DNA from: Rhododendron vialii
Taxonomy: Eukaryota > Streptophyta > Magnoliopsida > Ericales > Ericaceae
Assembly (NCBI RefSeq): GCF_030253575.1
Contig: NC_080567.1
Span: 36,175,501 to 36,239,500, forward strand
Length of the DNA: 64,000 nucleotides
Direction of reading: 5' to 3'
Part shown: in pieces, positions 1 through 11,188 of the stretch
Position numbering within the stretch: the stretch's first letter is position 1
Layout of the letters: every line of letters starts with the position of its first letter
Position numbers and translations under genes: made by a program
Notes under the pieces: model-generated
What the model saw: only the letters and a program-made list of their open reading frames with translations
Databases searched by the model: none
What the model was told of the DNA's origin: nothing

Positions 1-975
1 TTAAAATAAAAGGCCGACGCGAGAGAGTCGAAAACAGAGGTAATAGGAATGTCAATGAAATTAATAATTACTGGACAATAAGGAAACAATTGCTTCAATT
101 AAAGGGCCAAAGTGGGGGAATCAAAGACAGGTGAATAGGAATGGCGCCGAGAAACCCTACAATCAGGCATGTTGGAAAGAGAGAAATCGCAATGTGCTTC
201 GGAGGGGTTTTTAGTTGACAGAGCCAGTGTGTAAGCATCTGTTAGGGAGATCTGCACTTCGTCTTTCTCCGCAGCCGGCATTTGAGTTGGCAGTGATGGT
301 AGTTTGGTTTGTTGCCTTGCTAGAGGTTTGCCGGTGGCTTGGGGTCTGTGACTGTTGATGTTTGGAGGAGTGAAAGAGGCAGAACGATGAAGACAGAAGA
401 TAAGGCAGATGCCATTGAGATTTCCGAGCGAGGCGCACAGGAGATGAAAGAGAAGAAAGGCTGTGTGTTGACTCTTGCCACAAGTTTTAGGAGGGTAAGT
501 ACGCCAATTTAACAATGATGTTCGTGGCTCCAACCTTCCGACTCATGGCATTAGCGCCACCCTTAAAATCAACCTACATGTTACGCTAAATTTTTCAATG
601 TGAGGAAATAACACTAATAGCAATAAGCTAGAAACGGTGTTCGGTATCTTACCAGTACCATACGACAAAAATTACAAAACCCTCAAACATGGTTTTTGAT
701 CCGCATACCCTCAAACATGGTTTGAATACTGCAGAAGATGAACACTGTAACATTCAATCGCATCCACAACTCATGAGATCTTAGGCTTTAGCTGTGCTAT
801 GTAATATCTCAACAACTAACACAATTGGGTAATGTTCAATTTCTAATCCCTTCTATTCCCTCAAAAGTCAGAAGTAATATTCCACCAAAACACATAGGAG
901 TACTAATATAATTTAAAACTAGCATACATATGCATATACACAGAGAACTTTCGTTTAGTAAGGAGATGTCAAAAC
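1..975 (-). other. Intron 1 (partial) of the CDPK-related kinase gene
   Basis: This stretch follows the donor site of kinase exon 1 and runs off the left edge. No conserved kinase exon can be read in it on either strand, so it is taken as the start of a long first intron. Open frames at 99-533 (minus) do not resemble a kinase. On the plus strand, a short open run at 383-493 followed by a perfect GTAAGT donor is the only exon-like signal; it matches no family I recognise. Confidence 0.6.
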
Positions 976-1554
976 CTTAGCTTTGGGTATGACTTTGACA
1001 GCAACCTGCTGACCCTTGAGCTCCCCCTTCTTAGCCATGGCCGAACAAGTATACCCAAAATGCCCTCTCCCCACCTCCTCCCCAACCACATACCTACTCG
1101 TGAACTGCTTCGAGAACCCAAACCCCTTATCAAGCCCCGCCGCCGCCGCTGTATCGCCTCCTCCTCCCTCCCTCTCCTCCCCCTCCGGTATCACCGCCGC
1201 ATCGCCCGCCCCCTGCCGCCGCGCCAAGAACGCCTTTATGTGCTTCGCCGGAGACGGCGGCGGGAACGGCCGCCTGAACAGCCTCCGCGGCGTCGAGGTC
1301 GCGCTCTCCGCCGCCGACGACGGAGGCGCCGGAGACTTCTTAGAGAAGAAGTAGCGGGCCGGGCTGGGGCTGTAGAACGGGAAGAACGGGGACTTTTTCA
1401 CGGCGTCGGCATCGGAGGTCCGGCGGGAACCCCTCGCCGGAGTTTCGTAGGGCTTGTCGGAGTGTCGTTTCTCTAGGGCTTGTTCTGTTTGTTGTTCTTC
1501 GGTGAAGGGGGCGTAGGGGTTGGGCTTTGGGGGTTTCGAGGTGCAAATCCCCAT
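976..1554 (-). CDS. CRK: CDPK-related kinase (CRK), first coding exon, 5' part only
   Basis: This is the N-terminal 193 residues of a CRK, a plasma-membrane Ser/Thr kinase of the plant CDPK superfamily with degenerate EF hands. The start is the ATG at 1554. It encodes MGICTSK, a textbook N-myristoylation signal (Gly2) with a neighbouring Cys4 for palmitoylation. A Pro/Ser/Ala-rich variable region follows. From about residue 152 the kinase domain begins: the glycine loop reads GRGHFGYTC and the ATP-binding Lys lies in VAVKVIPKAK. The exon ends after AAG at 976 on a GTTTTG donor, which is where CRK genes normally split before the conserved MTTAIAIEDVRRE segment. The other exons (catalytic loop, EF hands) are outside the window. 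The exon is strongly GC-rich compared with its surroundings, as is common for the first exon of this family. Family assignment is firm; the CRK subtype is not. Confidence 0.92.
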
Positions 1555-2110
1555 ACTGTCCCCTTTTCTCCGATCAGAGACTAGTTGCTCGGAGTGGTTC
1601 CGATGGCTTGCGAGTGTAAATTCATTCGAGCCACTTTTGTAATTTCATTGCAATGCTGGGGTTCGGAATGTAGAGAGAGAGAGAGAGAGAGAGTTACATG
1701 GGTTTGAGCCCGTTTTGGCTGAGCCCCGTAAATGAAAGGAGTAAAAATTTAGTTGAGGTGTGCTGACAGCTGAGTTAACGAGAGAGATAGTGGGGGGGAT
1801 AATAATGGGAGCAGGAAAGAGACGAGAGGAGAGCTTTTGCCGGTACGGTGGAGAGAGAGAGAGAGAGAGGAAGGGGGAGCTGGTTTTATGGCTGCACATT
1901 GGGGCTGGCAACGTGGCGCCCACATGATATTTGACTGATCATTGAATAACTGGGATAAGGATTGGGTACGGCGAGGCTAGCGTAATTCGCCACGTGGTAA
2001 ACTTGTATTGGTTTGATGTCCAGGGTGCGTTTGGAACACGTAGAAAGGAAAGGAAATGAGAGGGAGAATGTGAAGGAAAAATATACTTTGCTCAAAACTT
2101 TAATTTTCGT
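1555..2110 (-). promoter_or_regulatory. Likely 5' leader and promoter region of the CRK gene
   Basis: The region directly upstream of the CRK start holds two GA/CT tracts (about 1672-1692 and 1852-1869). On the coding strand these are CT-rich, typical of plant 5' leaders. A CACGTGG G-box core lies near 1992. The limits are inferred from position; no clear TATA box was chosen. Confidence 0.4.
1672..1692. repeat. GA/CT microsatellite in the CRK leader
   Basis: About ten uninterrupted GA units are read directly; the coding strand carries CT. A second, shorter GA tract lies at 1852-1869. Confidence 0.9.
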
Positions 2111-2997
2111 ATCACTTTATTTCAAAAACAAAGAATAATTCATTTCGTTTCATATCTTTTTTATATATTTCAAACCAACCCTTAAGAGATGAATGAATTT
2201 GAGAAACCTGAATTGTGATTTGAGATTTGTCTTTTCTAATTTTTAAAAATTTATAATCGTAATTTTGTTTTTAAAGTTTTCTCATCAAGAGGAATGAAAA
2301 AACAATCAATCCACATGTAAAAAATAAATAAATTAGCAAAGACGAAGAGTGGCTTAAGTTAGGCAAAATAAACTATTTCTAAAACAAAATAGGCATGTTA
2401 CAAACATTTGTTTTACCTTACTTTAGATTAAAAGAACGAGATGACAGAAAAAAATTTGCCAGAGTTATAGTAAAGTAATGTACCTTTTTCTTAGAAATGA
2501 CAATAAAGTCATACAACATAGGTTAGAAGGTTAGTAAGTTAATAGACGCCATGTCGCTCGAGACCTGAACTTGGAACAAGTACCCAACAAACTAGGTCAG
2601 CTTGCAAGTTGAGTAATGCTTGTAATCATGGATGAAACTATATGGAGTAGCATAAAGTGAATAGTATGTTATTTAAGTTGGTTGTTAAAGAGGGAAACAT
2701 TGGTCAAAAGACTTTAAAATTGTTGTGCTTTCACTTTCATGTTGAATTTGTAACCATAATGCTACGGTGAAATGATGGATCGGATATGTGGTCAAAAGTT
2801 GTGTCTAAATAGTTTTATTTTTTTCGACGGTCAGGATGTTTCGACCAACTTTTTAATTTAAAAAAATAAAATAAATAGTTAGAACAATTAAAATAAACAG
2901 TGAAAATGATGTTTCAAACAAACTCTTTAACTTAAAAAAAATACCGTTATTATTCCCTAGTGGAAGGCAACGTCATGACCAATCCCCTTCTAATAAG
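2111..2997. other. AT-rich intergenic DNA
   Basis: No coding frame, RNA gene or clear repeat border could be supported. The DNA is AT-rich, with short A and T runs only. Confidence 0.5.
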
Positions 2998-3335
2998 GGT
3001 CAGCTTAATTTAATAAAATGTGGGCCTTCATTTCCTGATCAAATTTCAATGATCCGAACCATTCAATATGTTGAAAACATGATTTTAAAGTGTACATGTG
3101 AGAAATCGGCAAGATATATGATTGGGAAGGGCTTGATCCGAACAGTTTTTCATTTTATAGTGTTTTTATGAAAAACTGCTCAAATCAAACCATTCCCGAT
3201 CATATTTTTTGCCTATTTCTAGCGTTTACCTTTAAAATCATGTTTTAAACATATTGAACGGTTTGAATCATCAAAATTTGATCAGAAACAATGTCAAACT
3301 CTTGAAAACCGCATTTTATTAAGTTAAGGTGGTCC
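2998..3335. mobile_element. Hairpin MITE, family A copy 1
   Basis: The two halves are inverted copies of each other. The left arm contains CTGATCAAATTTCAATGATC and the right arm contains its imperfect complement ending in AAAATTTGATCAG. The complementarity extends out to TTAATAAAATG / CATTTTATTAAG at the ends and inward to a short loop near 3160. A second copy with the same arm sequence lies at 5901-6190. There is no coding capacity, so it is a non-autonomous foldback element of uncertain superfamily. Confidence 0.75.
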
Positions 3336-3642
3336 TCATTTAAAAACTTGGTGACGTCATGACGTCCCAACTTAAACAGATTCAAGACGTAGTACTTTTA
3401 CTTCTCTTTTTTTGGTGCTCCATCATTTGAACCAACTTTATTTAGATATATTCCACAATTAAATAGGAGTTGAAATTTAAGTCTTTTAATCTCGTTTATT
3501 GTAGCCATAATGTGTTGCTTTACGTTGTCATTTAGTTGAAGTATCATAACCAAAATCAGAGTAAATCATTGTCAGTAGTATTGTGTTGCTCAAATATTGA
3601 TAAGTATCACCTTAAAACAACTACTACTTCTAAAATAGGTAT

Positions 3643-3838
3643 AACCCCGGGGCAAGTCCGGTGGTCAAGGCCAAGAAATATGAGTTTGCCTCCTCTTAAT
3701 TTTTGAATTCGAAAAAAATCTCATTTGCTATGATCTCGTCTAGAGCCACTGGAGATTTGTCTGGTCCTTTACTTCCAAGTCCCGGGATTAGTCAATGTGC
3801 GCTAGCTGGCCCGAACACTGATTATCAAAAACCTGGAA
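3643..3838 (+). mobile_element. tRNA-derived SINE, shared family
   Basis: The head carries a pol III A-box-like TCCGGTGGTCAAGGCC. The 3' part, GGGATTAGTCAATGTGCGCTAG followed by TGGCCCGAACACTGATTATC and an A-rich tail, matches the 3' part of the elements at 9638, 20018, 52940 and 53775. Box B is degraded around 3695-3712. No target duplication was found, so it is probably old. Confidence 0.65.
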
Positions 3839-4014
3839 AACAATGGACTGAATCATTTTCCCCGGATACAACAAGAGGTAACAGCCAAATATGGCCAATT
3901 CCAAAACTATTTAATTAGGCGATGTACACTGGCTTGGTAGTCAATGTAATTGACAGCCAAACCCCCTTGCTGTATGTATGGTCCCAAACTCAGCTGTTCT
4001 TTTCATCAACTTAA

Positions 4015-4120
4015 CTTTATTTTTTTTATAGTTTAGATGTTCGGATCAACTTACGTATGTCTCGACTAATCATGGAACCAATCTCACCGTCCGCTAACGA
4101 GCTAGGGTCCCAAAGCGCGT
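4015..4120 (-). mobile_element. 5'-truncated SINE, same family
   Basis: Read on the minus strand, the segment contains GATTAGTCGAGACATACGTAA, then GATCCGAACAT, then an A-rich tail. This is the 3' signature of the SINE family at 3643 and 20018. The tRNA-like head is missing. Confidence 0.5.
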
Positions 4121-4309
4121 ATGAGTTCGTGTTTCTTATTTGTTCTCATTTTTTAATTATATTTTATCCATCCGTCAAGACAAATCTCTCAAGATCGTGT
4201 GAAGATAAATAGTATACGCATCCACATGGATGAACTTTAATTTGATAACACAAAATATTTCAAATATAAAATCGCGGTCTTATTCAGATCAACTGCCACC
4301 CACAGATCC

Positions 4310-4517
4310 GGGGGTGCTGTAGTGCATTCCATGTAAGGCGGCGTACAGCTATCGATCTCATCAATCAACGGTCTACATTAAAAATCAATTATAATCGGTA
4401 ATAAATGATTTTTATCGGTCATAATTAAAAATCATATCTCAACAATTTATTGTCAAAATCGATGGTCCGAATGCACTCTACAAGGTGCCTTGCAGGACCT
4501 TGCACTACAGGATTTCC
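4310..4517. mobile_element. Small hairpin MITE with a TGTAGTGC end motif
   Basis: The left end reads GGGGGTGCTGTAGTGCATTCC. The right end, complemented, reads CCTGTAGTGCAAGG with a nearby GTAGAGTGCATTC. The core is AT-rich and internally complementary. It overlaps the start of the open frame at 4450. Confidence 0.5.
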
Positions 4518-4677
4518 CAATCAGCGACTCAAAAAGCTAATGGTCGAGCTATTTGAAATGAGCTCAAGTTCTGATGCTGTCAAGGAACTTAAGCTACTCT
4601 TTTCTGAGATTTTCCCAAGTGCATATCCTGAATTTGACAGCCAGAATTTAGCCAATTATATTACAAAGGAAAAATAG
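4507..4677 (+). pseudogene. Unrecognised coding-like fragment (about 56 aa)
   Basis: An open frame follows a possible acceptor (ending CTACAG near 4507) and stops at 4677. It has a balanced, protein-like composition, with charged and aliphatic residues alternating and a C-terminal NLANYITKEK. Its upstream part overlaps a hairpin MITE, so the first 20 codons of the longer frame from 4450 are probably not coding. I do not recognise the family. It could be a captured gene fragment or chance. Confidence 0.2.
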
Positions 4678-5210
4678 TAGTATATTTTTTAAAGTATTTA
4701 GCCAAAATTTAATAAATTTTATGAAATCGTAATCATTCTGATGATTCTGATTTTTTGTTCTCCTCTTTTTCTGGTGATATGTAAATACTGGAGGACTAGA
4801 TTACTGCGCATACCCGCCAGAGCCGTCAGGGAGAGCATCGTCCTCAAAATTAGGTGGCATCTCCAGGGGGAGACCCTCTGAAATTACATATTTAGGTTGA
4901 AACTTTGGTCCTACCATTCTAAGCATCAAAGAGTAGGTTTATGGCTCCGTTCACTTGTCGACAACGTTGCGTGAAAAATAGAGGAAAAATTAATTTCTAT
5001 ATCCTTTTTTCATTCCCTCTGTGCAACCGAACGAAGCCTAAATTTTTACGAAAAACTTGGGCCCAGCTATTGAGCGAGGAAAGCTATAAATACTTCCCGA
5101 TGGAACCAAACTCTTTCTCATGTTTTTTTTTTTTTACTTCTTTGATTTTACCACAAGTCCACAACCTTCACTCCTTTTAAGGTGTGATTGTGATCATTTT
5201 TCAAAAAGGT

Positions 5211-5452
5211 TAAGGTGCCGTTCCGGATTACCTTTCTTTTTTTAAAGTTTTTTTTTATAATTTTCAAATTCAAATATAATAAAAATAAAAAATAATTTTT
5301 TGATTTTTTTTTACGCCGTATAAAAGATCTCAATGAAATCTATCAAACAAGATCCGTATTAGTAGAAAAATTATTTGCATAAATACTAAATTTTTAAACT
5401 TTAAATTACCTTCTTTTCAAAAAATACTTTTTCTCTAATCCGGACGGAGCTT
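5211..5452. mobile_element. AT-rich MITE, family C copy 1
   Basis: The ends are GTGCCGTTCCGGATTACC and, complemented, CTCCGTCCGGATTAGAG. The core contains TATAAAAGATCTCAATGAAATC, which recurs with few changes in the element at 7728-7964. It has no coding content. Confidence 0.65.
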
Positions 5453-5584
5453 AAATCGTCTTTCATCTCTCCCTTCCACTGTTACTGCACTAAAGAAAAG
5501 GGAAAAGAACCAGTACACTTCAGTATCTCATAGAATCCCACCGCTCCTTTTACCTTTTACTTTCTCACTAGTGACTCAACTACC

Positions 5585-5587
<3 letters not shown>

Positions 5588-5619
<32 letters not shown>
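5588..5619. repeat. CT microsatellite
   Basis: About 16 uninterrupted CT units are read directly. Confidence 0.9.
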
Positions 5620-5622
<3 letters not shown>

Positions 5623-5900
5623 AGTCTCCAAAATTTTATTCATTGCAAAACCCATTTGCTTTTGGAAGATAATCCCCCCACATTTCATCATTTTGAATTG
5701 AAGGCATCAGTATGAGTGGGTTCCCCACTTAGGATGTTAATTTGAGGGGAGTAAATGATCTCTCACCCCACTCTAGGGGACTAGGCCCTTTCCCCTCGTT
5801 AAGATGCCATTGACATGGGACATATATATATCAAACTTTACCACCATTATACAGACTATACAGTACCAGTCCTGATCCCCTAAGGCATCCCAGACAGTTT

Positions 5901-6190
5901 TATGGTGCGAATCTTACATTTCTAATCGAATTTCGATGATCCGAGCTGCTTAAAGTGATCAGAACGTGATTTTATGAGTATTCACGAGAAATCAGCAAAA
6001 ACAAAAGACCGAGAAGGGCTTGATCGGAGCAGTTTTCATTGAACGGTTCAATAAAAAAAATGCTCAAATCAAGCCTTTTCCGGTCGTTTTTTTTGCTGAT
6101 TTCTTGTAAGTGCTCTTAGAATCACGTTCTGCACACTTTGAGCGACTCAGATCATTGAAATTTGCTCGGAAATGAAGAGGTCCGCACGGT
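5901..6190. mobile_element. Hairpin MITE, family A copy 2
   Basis: Its inverted arms carry the same motifs as the 2998-3335 element: left AATTTCGATGATCCGAGC, right the complement around AATTTGCTCGG. The shared GGGCTTGAT(C)..GAGCAGTTTT segment flanks the loop at about 6030-6070. The arms remain alignable over more than 100 bp. Confidence 0.75.
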
Positions 6191-6867
6191 AAACCGGTAA
6201 GAGATCACTTGTTGGATAATTTGTGTATACAGTACCATTTAACCACCATCTGCGGAGTTAATCGATGCACATCATTGGAGTCTAGGTCATTTGTGTTTGT
6301 GGGTCCCATATTTGCCTGTTGGAGTGAGGTGGAAGATGATGATGTTATTCCATTCGTCTCATTTTGGCGGTCTACTGCGAAAAGACGTATAATTTTCAAA
6401 TAAAAATATGATATATTGTAAGAATATGACCTGTCTTATAGAATGAAAAATAAACACTTAAAAAATAATAATCTTAGCGGAACGAAGTCTGATTGTCCTA
6501 TCCGTTGTGCTCTACGCTACAGGAGTAAACAACATGGATCATCAAAGAGGGAAGGTGAACCCATAATGGACAAACTGCATTCTGCAGTCCCAACTCTCCC
6601 AACTGCTTCCATCTACTAGTACTTGTCTGTATATTGTTCTAATTCAAATTTGTGTAGAGACAAAAGGGAAGGAAAGGAAGGGAACAGACAGGAAAAAGCA
6701 AATACTACTGTATTAGATTACTAAAAAAGATTCAAAGTTTTCAACATTCGATGGACTACAGCAATGCTGAGAGATACTCCACAAACATGTAACTTTATTA
6801 GATCCTTGTATTTCTTTAGCAACTCAGAAAGTAATATGAAAAGAGAAGGATCTTCTCCAGTCCATGT
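6191..6867. other. Intergenic DNA with a repeat scrap
   Basis: No gene is supported. The segment 6425-6487 (GACCTGTCT followed by AT-rich sequence ending in CTTAGCGGAAC) recurs at about 58120-58178, so it is part of a dispersed repeat whose borders I could not set. Confidence 0.4.
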
Positions 6868-7556
6868 AAATGGACTGGAAATAGACTGGACCGTCTTGTT
6901 GACCCACTTTTGAGCCCATTTTGATAATCAAAATCGTTCATTTTTTAAATCTCGTCGTGACCATTGGTTACATCACAAAATCACATTGATCGAATATCGT
7001 TTGATATAATTTCGGAGCACATTTATGTTGATATAAATAGGTAATTAGAAGTTTTTTAGTCTGCTTATGTCGTTTGTTTTGGTTTGAAGTTGATTTCATC
7101 TGTGCTTTTGGCTATGGTTTGAATTGGGTGTCCTTTTGAGCTCTACTACTAAAATCGAAGACAGGCCCAATGCCCTGCATTTAGGTATGGTCTACCTTGG
7201 CAGTATGTGCTTGGAGCCTCCTATTTGATGTGTTCCGGTGGTTAGGTTTTAGTAGTTTTGATTTATTCCTGTATTTTCTGATGAAATATTTGTAGCCTTC
7301 AGGTTTTTACCTTTAGGTATTGTGAAAATAATGACTTATCAAAAAAGAAAATGTTGTGATCTTATTTTGTAATCCTTTTTTTCCTCCATATATGCGTGCT
7401 CTAAAACTAAACCAAACGATATCCGATCAACATGATTTTGACGTGGTTGATGGTCTAAATGAGATCGAAAAGATGAACTATTTTGATCATCAATGTGGGT
7501 CTAAAAGTGCGCCAATAGGGCGGTCAGTGGTCTGTATAGGAGCTGCATCCATATGA
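6868..7556. mobile_element. Large foldback element with an insertion in its loop
   Basis: The left arm (about 6868-7025) and the complement of the right arm (about 7378-7556) align. Both contain GATCGAATATCGTTTG / GATCGGATATCGTTTGG, and both run out to a GACCCAC / GACCCAC segment and beyond. Between them, 7035-7345 is unrelated and ends in an A-rich tail (ATGACTTATCAAAAAAG) like the 3' end of a LINE or SINE. This suggests a retroposon landed in the loop. Confidence 0.55.
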
Positions 7557-7727
7557 AAATAACCCAATTTAATTTCCCCTTTCATTTGATAAATCAAAAA
7601 TCAAGAAACAGTAATCGTATAAGATACCTAAAATAGAATCCCTTTACCGATTGCAAGAAGGTGTCTATTTTGTTGTGGAATAGCCCGTCACCATCCATCC
7701 CAAAATGAAATATACAAACAAGAGTGC

Positions 7728-7964
7728 CCCGTTTCAGAAACCTTCTTAAAAAATAAGCAGCTTATTTCACATTTTTAAACTTAAAAATATTGTAAATGAA
7801 AAATAATTTTTCAATTTTTTTTGCATCGTATAAAAGATCTTAATGAGATCTTTCAAACAAGATCCATAGTTTATATTTTTAGATTTCAATAAGCTCCTCA
7901 TTTTTTAGGTTGAAATTGCCTTCTTAAAAAATAAGGGTTTTTTCCCTTTTCTGGAACGGGCTCT
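7728..7964. mobile_element. AT-rich MITE, family C copy 2
   Basis: The ends read GCCCCGTTTCAGAAACC and, complemented, GAGCCCGTTCCAGAAAAGG. Subterminal CTTCTTAAAAAATAAG repeats occur in inverted orientation at both ends. The core TATAAAAGATCTTAATGAGATC matches family C copy 1. Confidence 0.7.
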
Positions 7965-9637
7965 TAATTATTTAGCATTTCCTGAGTATCAGGTAGCGTT
8001 TTCTACGTGGAACATCCGACTATTTACGTAGCAACAAATTATGCAATAGAAACATTCTCATTCACTTTTGTTGAATGGCTAAAAGACAAAGAGTGATCCA
8101 CATTGAACGATGTCGTTCTTTTATCTCAAAGATTACCACATGACAATGTCAAATGGTCCTCCGGAGCAGGGACGACTCCACTAATTGGTAAAACTACTCC
8201 GTCAACTGCAAAATTTTCAGACCACGTATAATTTGATGATCGACATTGATGTTCACCTAAGTTGGCCCACAAATGATGTGCCTACGTGCAATGAACAATG
8301 CATTTTTTTGTAATTTTCTTCCGGAGATTTGAATATCTACTTACGTGGCCCCATGTACGTTTGGATTCCACCTCATGTGAGAGAGGCGTTACAATTGCAT
8401 TGAAAATTTTATTGTGGAGGAGTGGCTGACCGAGCATAAAATCCTCCATCTTAGGCTCCGTTTCCATTGAAAATCTTTGCACCGGTTCAAACAGATTGAA
8501 AATTGAAATATTTAATTTTTTAATCATATTTTTAGTATATAAACTATTTTTAAAAATTAAACGCTCCAATTTTCAATCCGCTTGAACCACTGTGAAGACT
8601 TTATTTTTCTGATCATTTTATCCTAAAGGGTCATAATTATTTTTTGGCTTAAGAGCTTTCATATATGAGTCCTAAGATAGCTGAAGAACCAAATGAAGAT
8701 AATTTGGTCAACATAATTTAGTCCCATGGGACCGGACAACGAATACCATGTCTACTGGGATATTACCAATACCCCTATTTGGCTGGATTGGCAGTCCATA
8801 GGATTAGTAGTCCGAAGGTGTTTTGAGTAACAAACAAGGGATTCATAATTCATTTGGATTCGCAATCCAATCCCATGGCTTAACATGTTTAACAAATGGG
8901 GCCTAAATTTTTTGTCAAAAGTAGTTGCTTCCACGAAACTAAAACATCCAACGCATTTTCTTCTACTATACCAATATATTTTCTACAACTTATCGTTTAA
9001 TAAAAACAACTTAACGTTTATATATAAACTATAAAAAATACTCCATAACTTAACGCTCTCTAAAAACGCCCCCTTAATGCGACTATAAGAACTCCAAAAC
9101 AATAGGATCTCAAAACAACACGAGGCAAGCTAGAGACCAGATACCCATCAATTAAATTTATTTACTAGTACTTGTTAGCTTCTTCAAGAGTTGGGAGTTA
9201 TTTTCTTGTCAGAAAAATCTAACCTATCCTAACTTCACAATCCAACCAATTATTAATTAAACCAAGTACAATTTTGTTCATCTTCCTTAAAAGAGGGTGA
9301 ACGTTACTCTCTTTCCTAATAGTTGAAATGATGTAGATCCCACCACAAAATGATGTCGTACTTATCGAAATTTGTGGTAGAACTCACACTATCTCAACAA
9401 ACAGGAAGAAGGGTAACGTTCATTTTCTTTTAAAAAGAGTGAACAAAATTGAATTCATTTATCACAATGGATCTCACATTCGTTTTCATCATGAGATTTG
9501 ATCACACAATTTCACATACAACAGCACTTACACGATCGTTGCGCCAAACTTCCGTGGTCTCTTCTTCGAGAATTCAATCTTGGCATTTATCTAGATTTTA
9601 TTCACATGCCCACGGAATTGTGGTAATTATTGTATTG
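7965..9637. other. Intergenic DNA without a supported gene
   Basis: Only short chance frames are present. Some stretches, for example 8755-8910 with paired GATTGGCAGTCC / GCAATCCAATCC motifs, look like decayed MITEs, but their borders are unclear. Confidence 0.4.
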
Positions 9638-9722
9638 CATGGACGATGAGATTAATTCCCTAGAATTAGTCGAGGTCCGTATAAATTAGCCTGAACACCT
9701 GGTTATCCAAAAAAAAAAAAAA
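9638..9722 (+). mobile_element. 5'-truncated SINE with a 9-bp target duplication
   Basis: It contains the family 3' signature (TTAGTCGAGGTCCG, then GCCTGAACACCTGGTTATCC) and a pure A tail. ATTGTATTG occurs directly before it (9629-9637) and directly after the tail (9723-9731). This is the expected mark of reverse-transcription-primed insertion. Confidence 0.65.
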
Positions 9723-9794
9723 ATTGTATTGTAGACTGTTGTAAATTTCAAAACAACCCCTCCCCGAAAAACACAACCACCACCACCACCACCT

Positions 9795-10185
9795 TCTTAG
9801 GTGGCGTTCTGCTAAAGGATTTTTGAAATTTTTTTCTTTTTTCGTTTTTGTTCTTATTTAAATTTTTTTCGCGTTTGTTAATTTTGCGATAAACTTTTAT
9901 GGATTATTAATTCGTCTCGACATAAAGAATGAGAAAAACAAAAAAAAAATTATGATTTTTACTCAAATATTTTTGAAAATATACAAGATAAAGCTTAAAA
10001 ATCCCAAAAAGCCGGTTTCATCTTGGATATTTCAAAAAAAAAAAAAAGGGTAATCTTTTTACTTCGACGATTCGTCTTGACACAAAGGTTAGGCTCAAAA
10101 CTAACAAACGCAAAAAAAAAAAAAAACAAAAAACTTGAATAAGGACAAAATCTCAAAAAAATCTAAGCGGAATGCTTCGTTAGTA
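9795..10185. mobile_element. Long-TIR MITE, family D copy 1
   Basis: The ends are GGCGTTCTGCTAAAGGATTTTT and, complemented, ACGAAGCATTCCGCTTAGATTTTT. Inside are inverted GTTTGTTAATTTTGCG / CAAACGC tracts and ATTAATTCGTCTCGACATAAAG, a motif shared with the copies at 39748 and 52209. A (CCA)n tract abuts the left side (9768-9792). Confidence 0.6.
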
Positions 10186-10823
10186 GAGCATCTTCTCTTA
10201 CAGTAGCATCTTTCCAGAAACACCAACGAGAGGGCGGCTTGACCGATTATTGATATGGATATCTAAACAAAACTTACACAAGTGTCTTCTTCTCTTCTTC
10301 AACGAAGGAGGAAGAAAAAAACAGAGCTAAGTGGTTGGGCTAATTAAAGTGGATGAATGACAACGTACAGTTTTATTTAAGGGTATGACTAATCTCATAA
10401 TCCTAATTAATAAACGTCCTGTCCTACTCCAGTACCCAATATTTAAACTGTATTATTATTAACCACTAAAAAAAACTCCAACATTGACTTGAACATAGGA
10501 AATACCATAAAATGGGGAATATTGGAGTAGTACTGTACCATTCAATATCCTTTCTTTTCTTTTTTTAAATCTTTTGAACAGAGAGTCAACTAAAGTCTTG
10601 AGGAACTGTACCACGCTACCGAGCTAGTGGAGATTTTCATATGGCCTTTTTGTTGGCTTGAAGGGGCAAAATTACGTAATAGTGACTTCGTCTCAAGTTG
10701 TTTGTCCAGTTTAACTACTATCTCGGTCCCATTTTCTCAGAGCCGCCTTATAGTCAAGGCGAGGGAAGCGGACGCTTTTGACCTCCGAAAAAAATTAAAA
10801 ACGAGGGCCCCCAAATTTTTAGG

Positions 10824-10829
<6 letters not shown>

Positions 10830-10885
<56 letters not shown>
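10830..10885. repeat. TA microsatellite inside the hAT element
   Basis: About 28 uninterrupted TA units are read directly. Confidence 0.95.
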
Positions 10886-10890
<5 letters not shown>

Positions 10891-10987
10891 TAAATAGGCC
10901 CAATTGAAATTACACTAGCCTCTTTTACCCAAAATAGGCCCAATTGAAATTTAAGAGCCACAAAATAGGCCCAAATTGTAGACTATA

Positions 10988-11188
10988 CCGGTTACACTTG
11001 CATTGGGGGAAAAAAGCTTTTCAAAGTTGAAATTGATCAAAAATTATCTTCAGTCAACCATGTCTCAAGAAAGATTAAATGGATTGGCTATGTTGTCTAT
11101 CGAGAAGGAATTGGAGAAAAAGCTTGACTATGGAGACTTAATCAGTGCGTTTGCAGCAAAAAGTGCGAGAAAAATAATTTTCAAATGA
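10988..11188 (+). pseudogene. C-terminal remnant of a hAT (ZMYM1/TTF-type) transposase
   Basis: The frame from CCGGTTACACTTGCA encodes PVTLALGEKSFSKLKLIKN and continues with STMSQERLNGLAMLSIEK to a stop at 11188. This is the hAT C-terminal dimerisation domain, in the form found in plant TTF-type zinc-finger/ZMYM1-like transposases. The normal family sequence has an S-A-E-R run where this copy has GEKS. The catalytic core and the zinc finger are absent. The frame is uninterrupted to its natural end, so the deletion is internal and fairly young. Confidence 0.8.

Noticed and set aside
99-533. 144-aa minus-strand open frame at the left edge
   Set aside because: It has no kinase or other family similarity, lies where CRK intron 1 is expected, and has an overlapping frame of equal quality.
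1016-1476. Plus-strand frames opposite the CRK exon
   Set aside because: They are shadows of the GC-rich CRK exon; the Pro/Arg-rich translation is a by-product of the opposite strand.
10627-10961. Frames with long YIYIYI runs
   Set aside because: They translate the TA microsatellite inside the hAT element.
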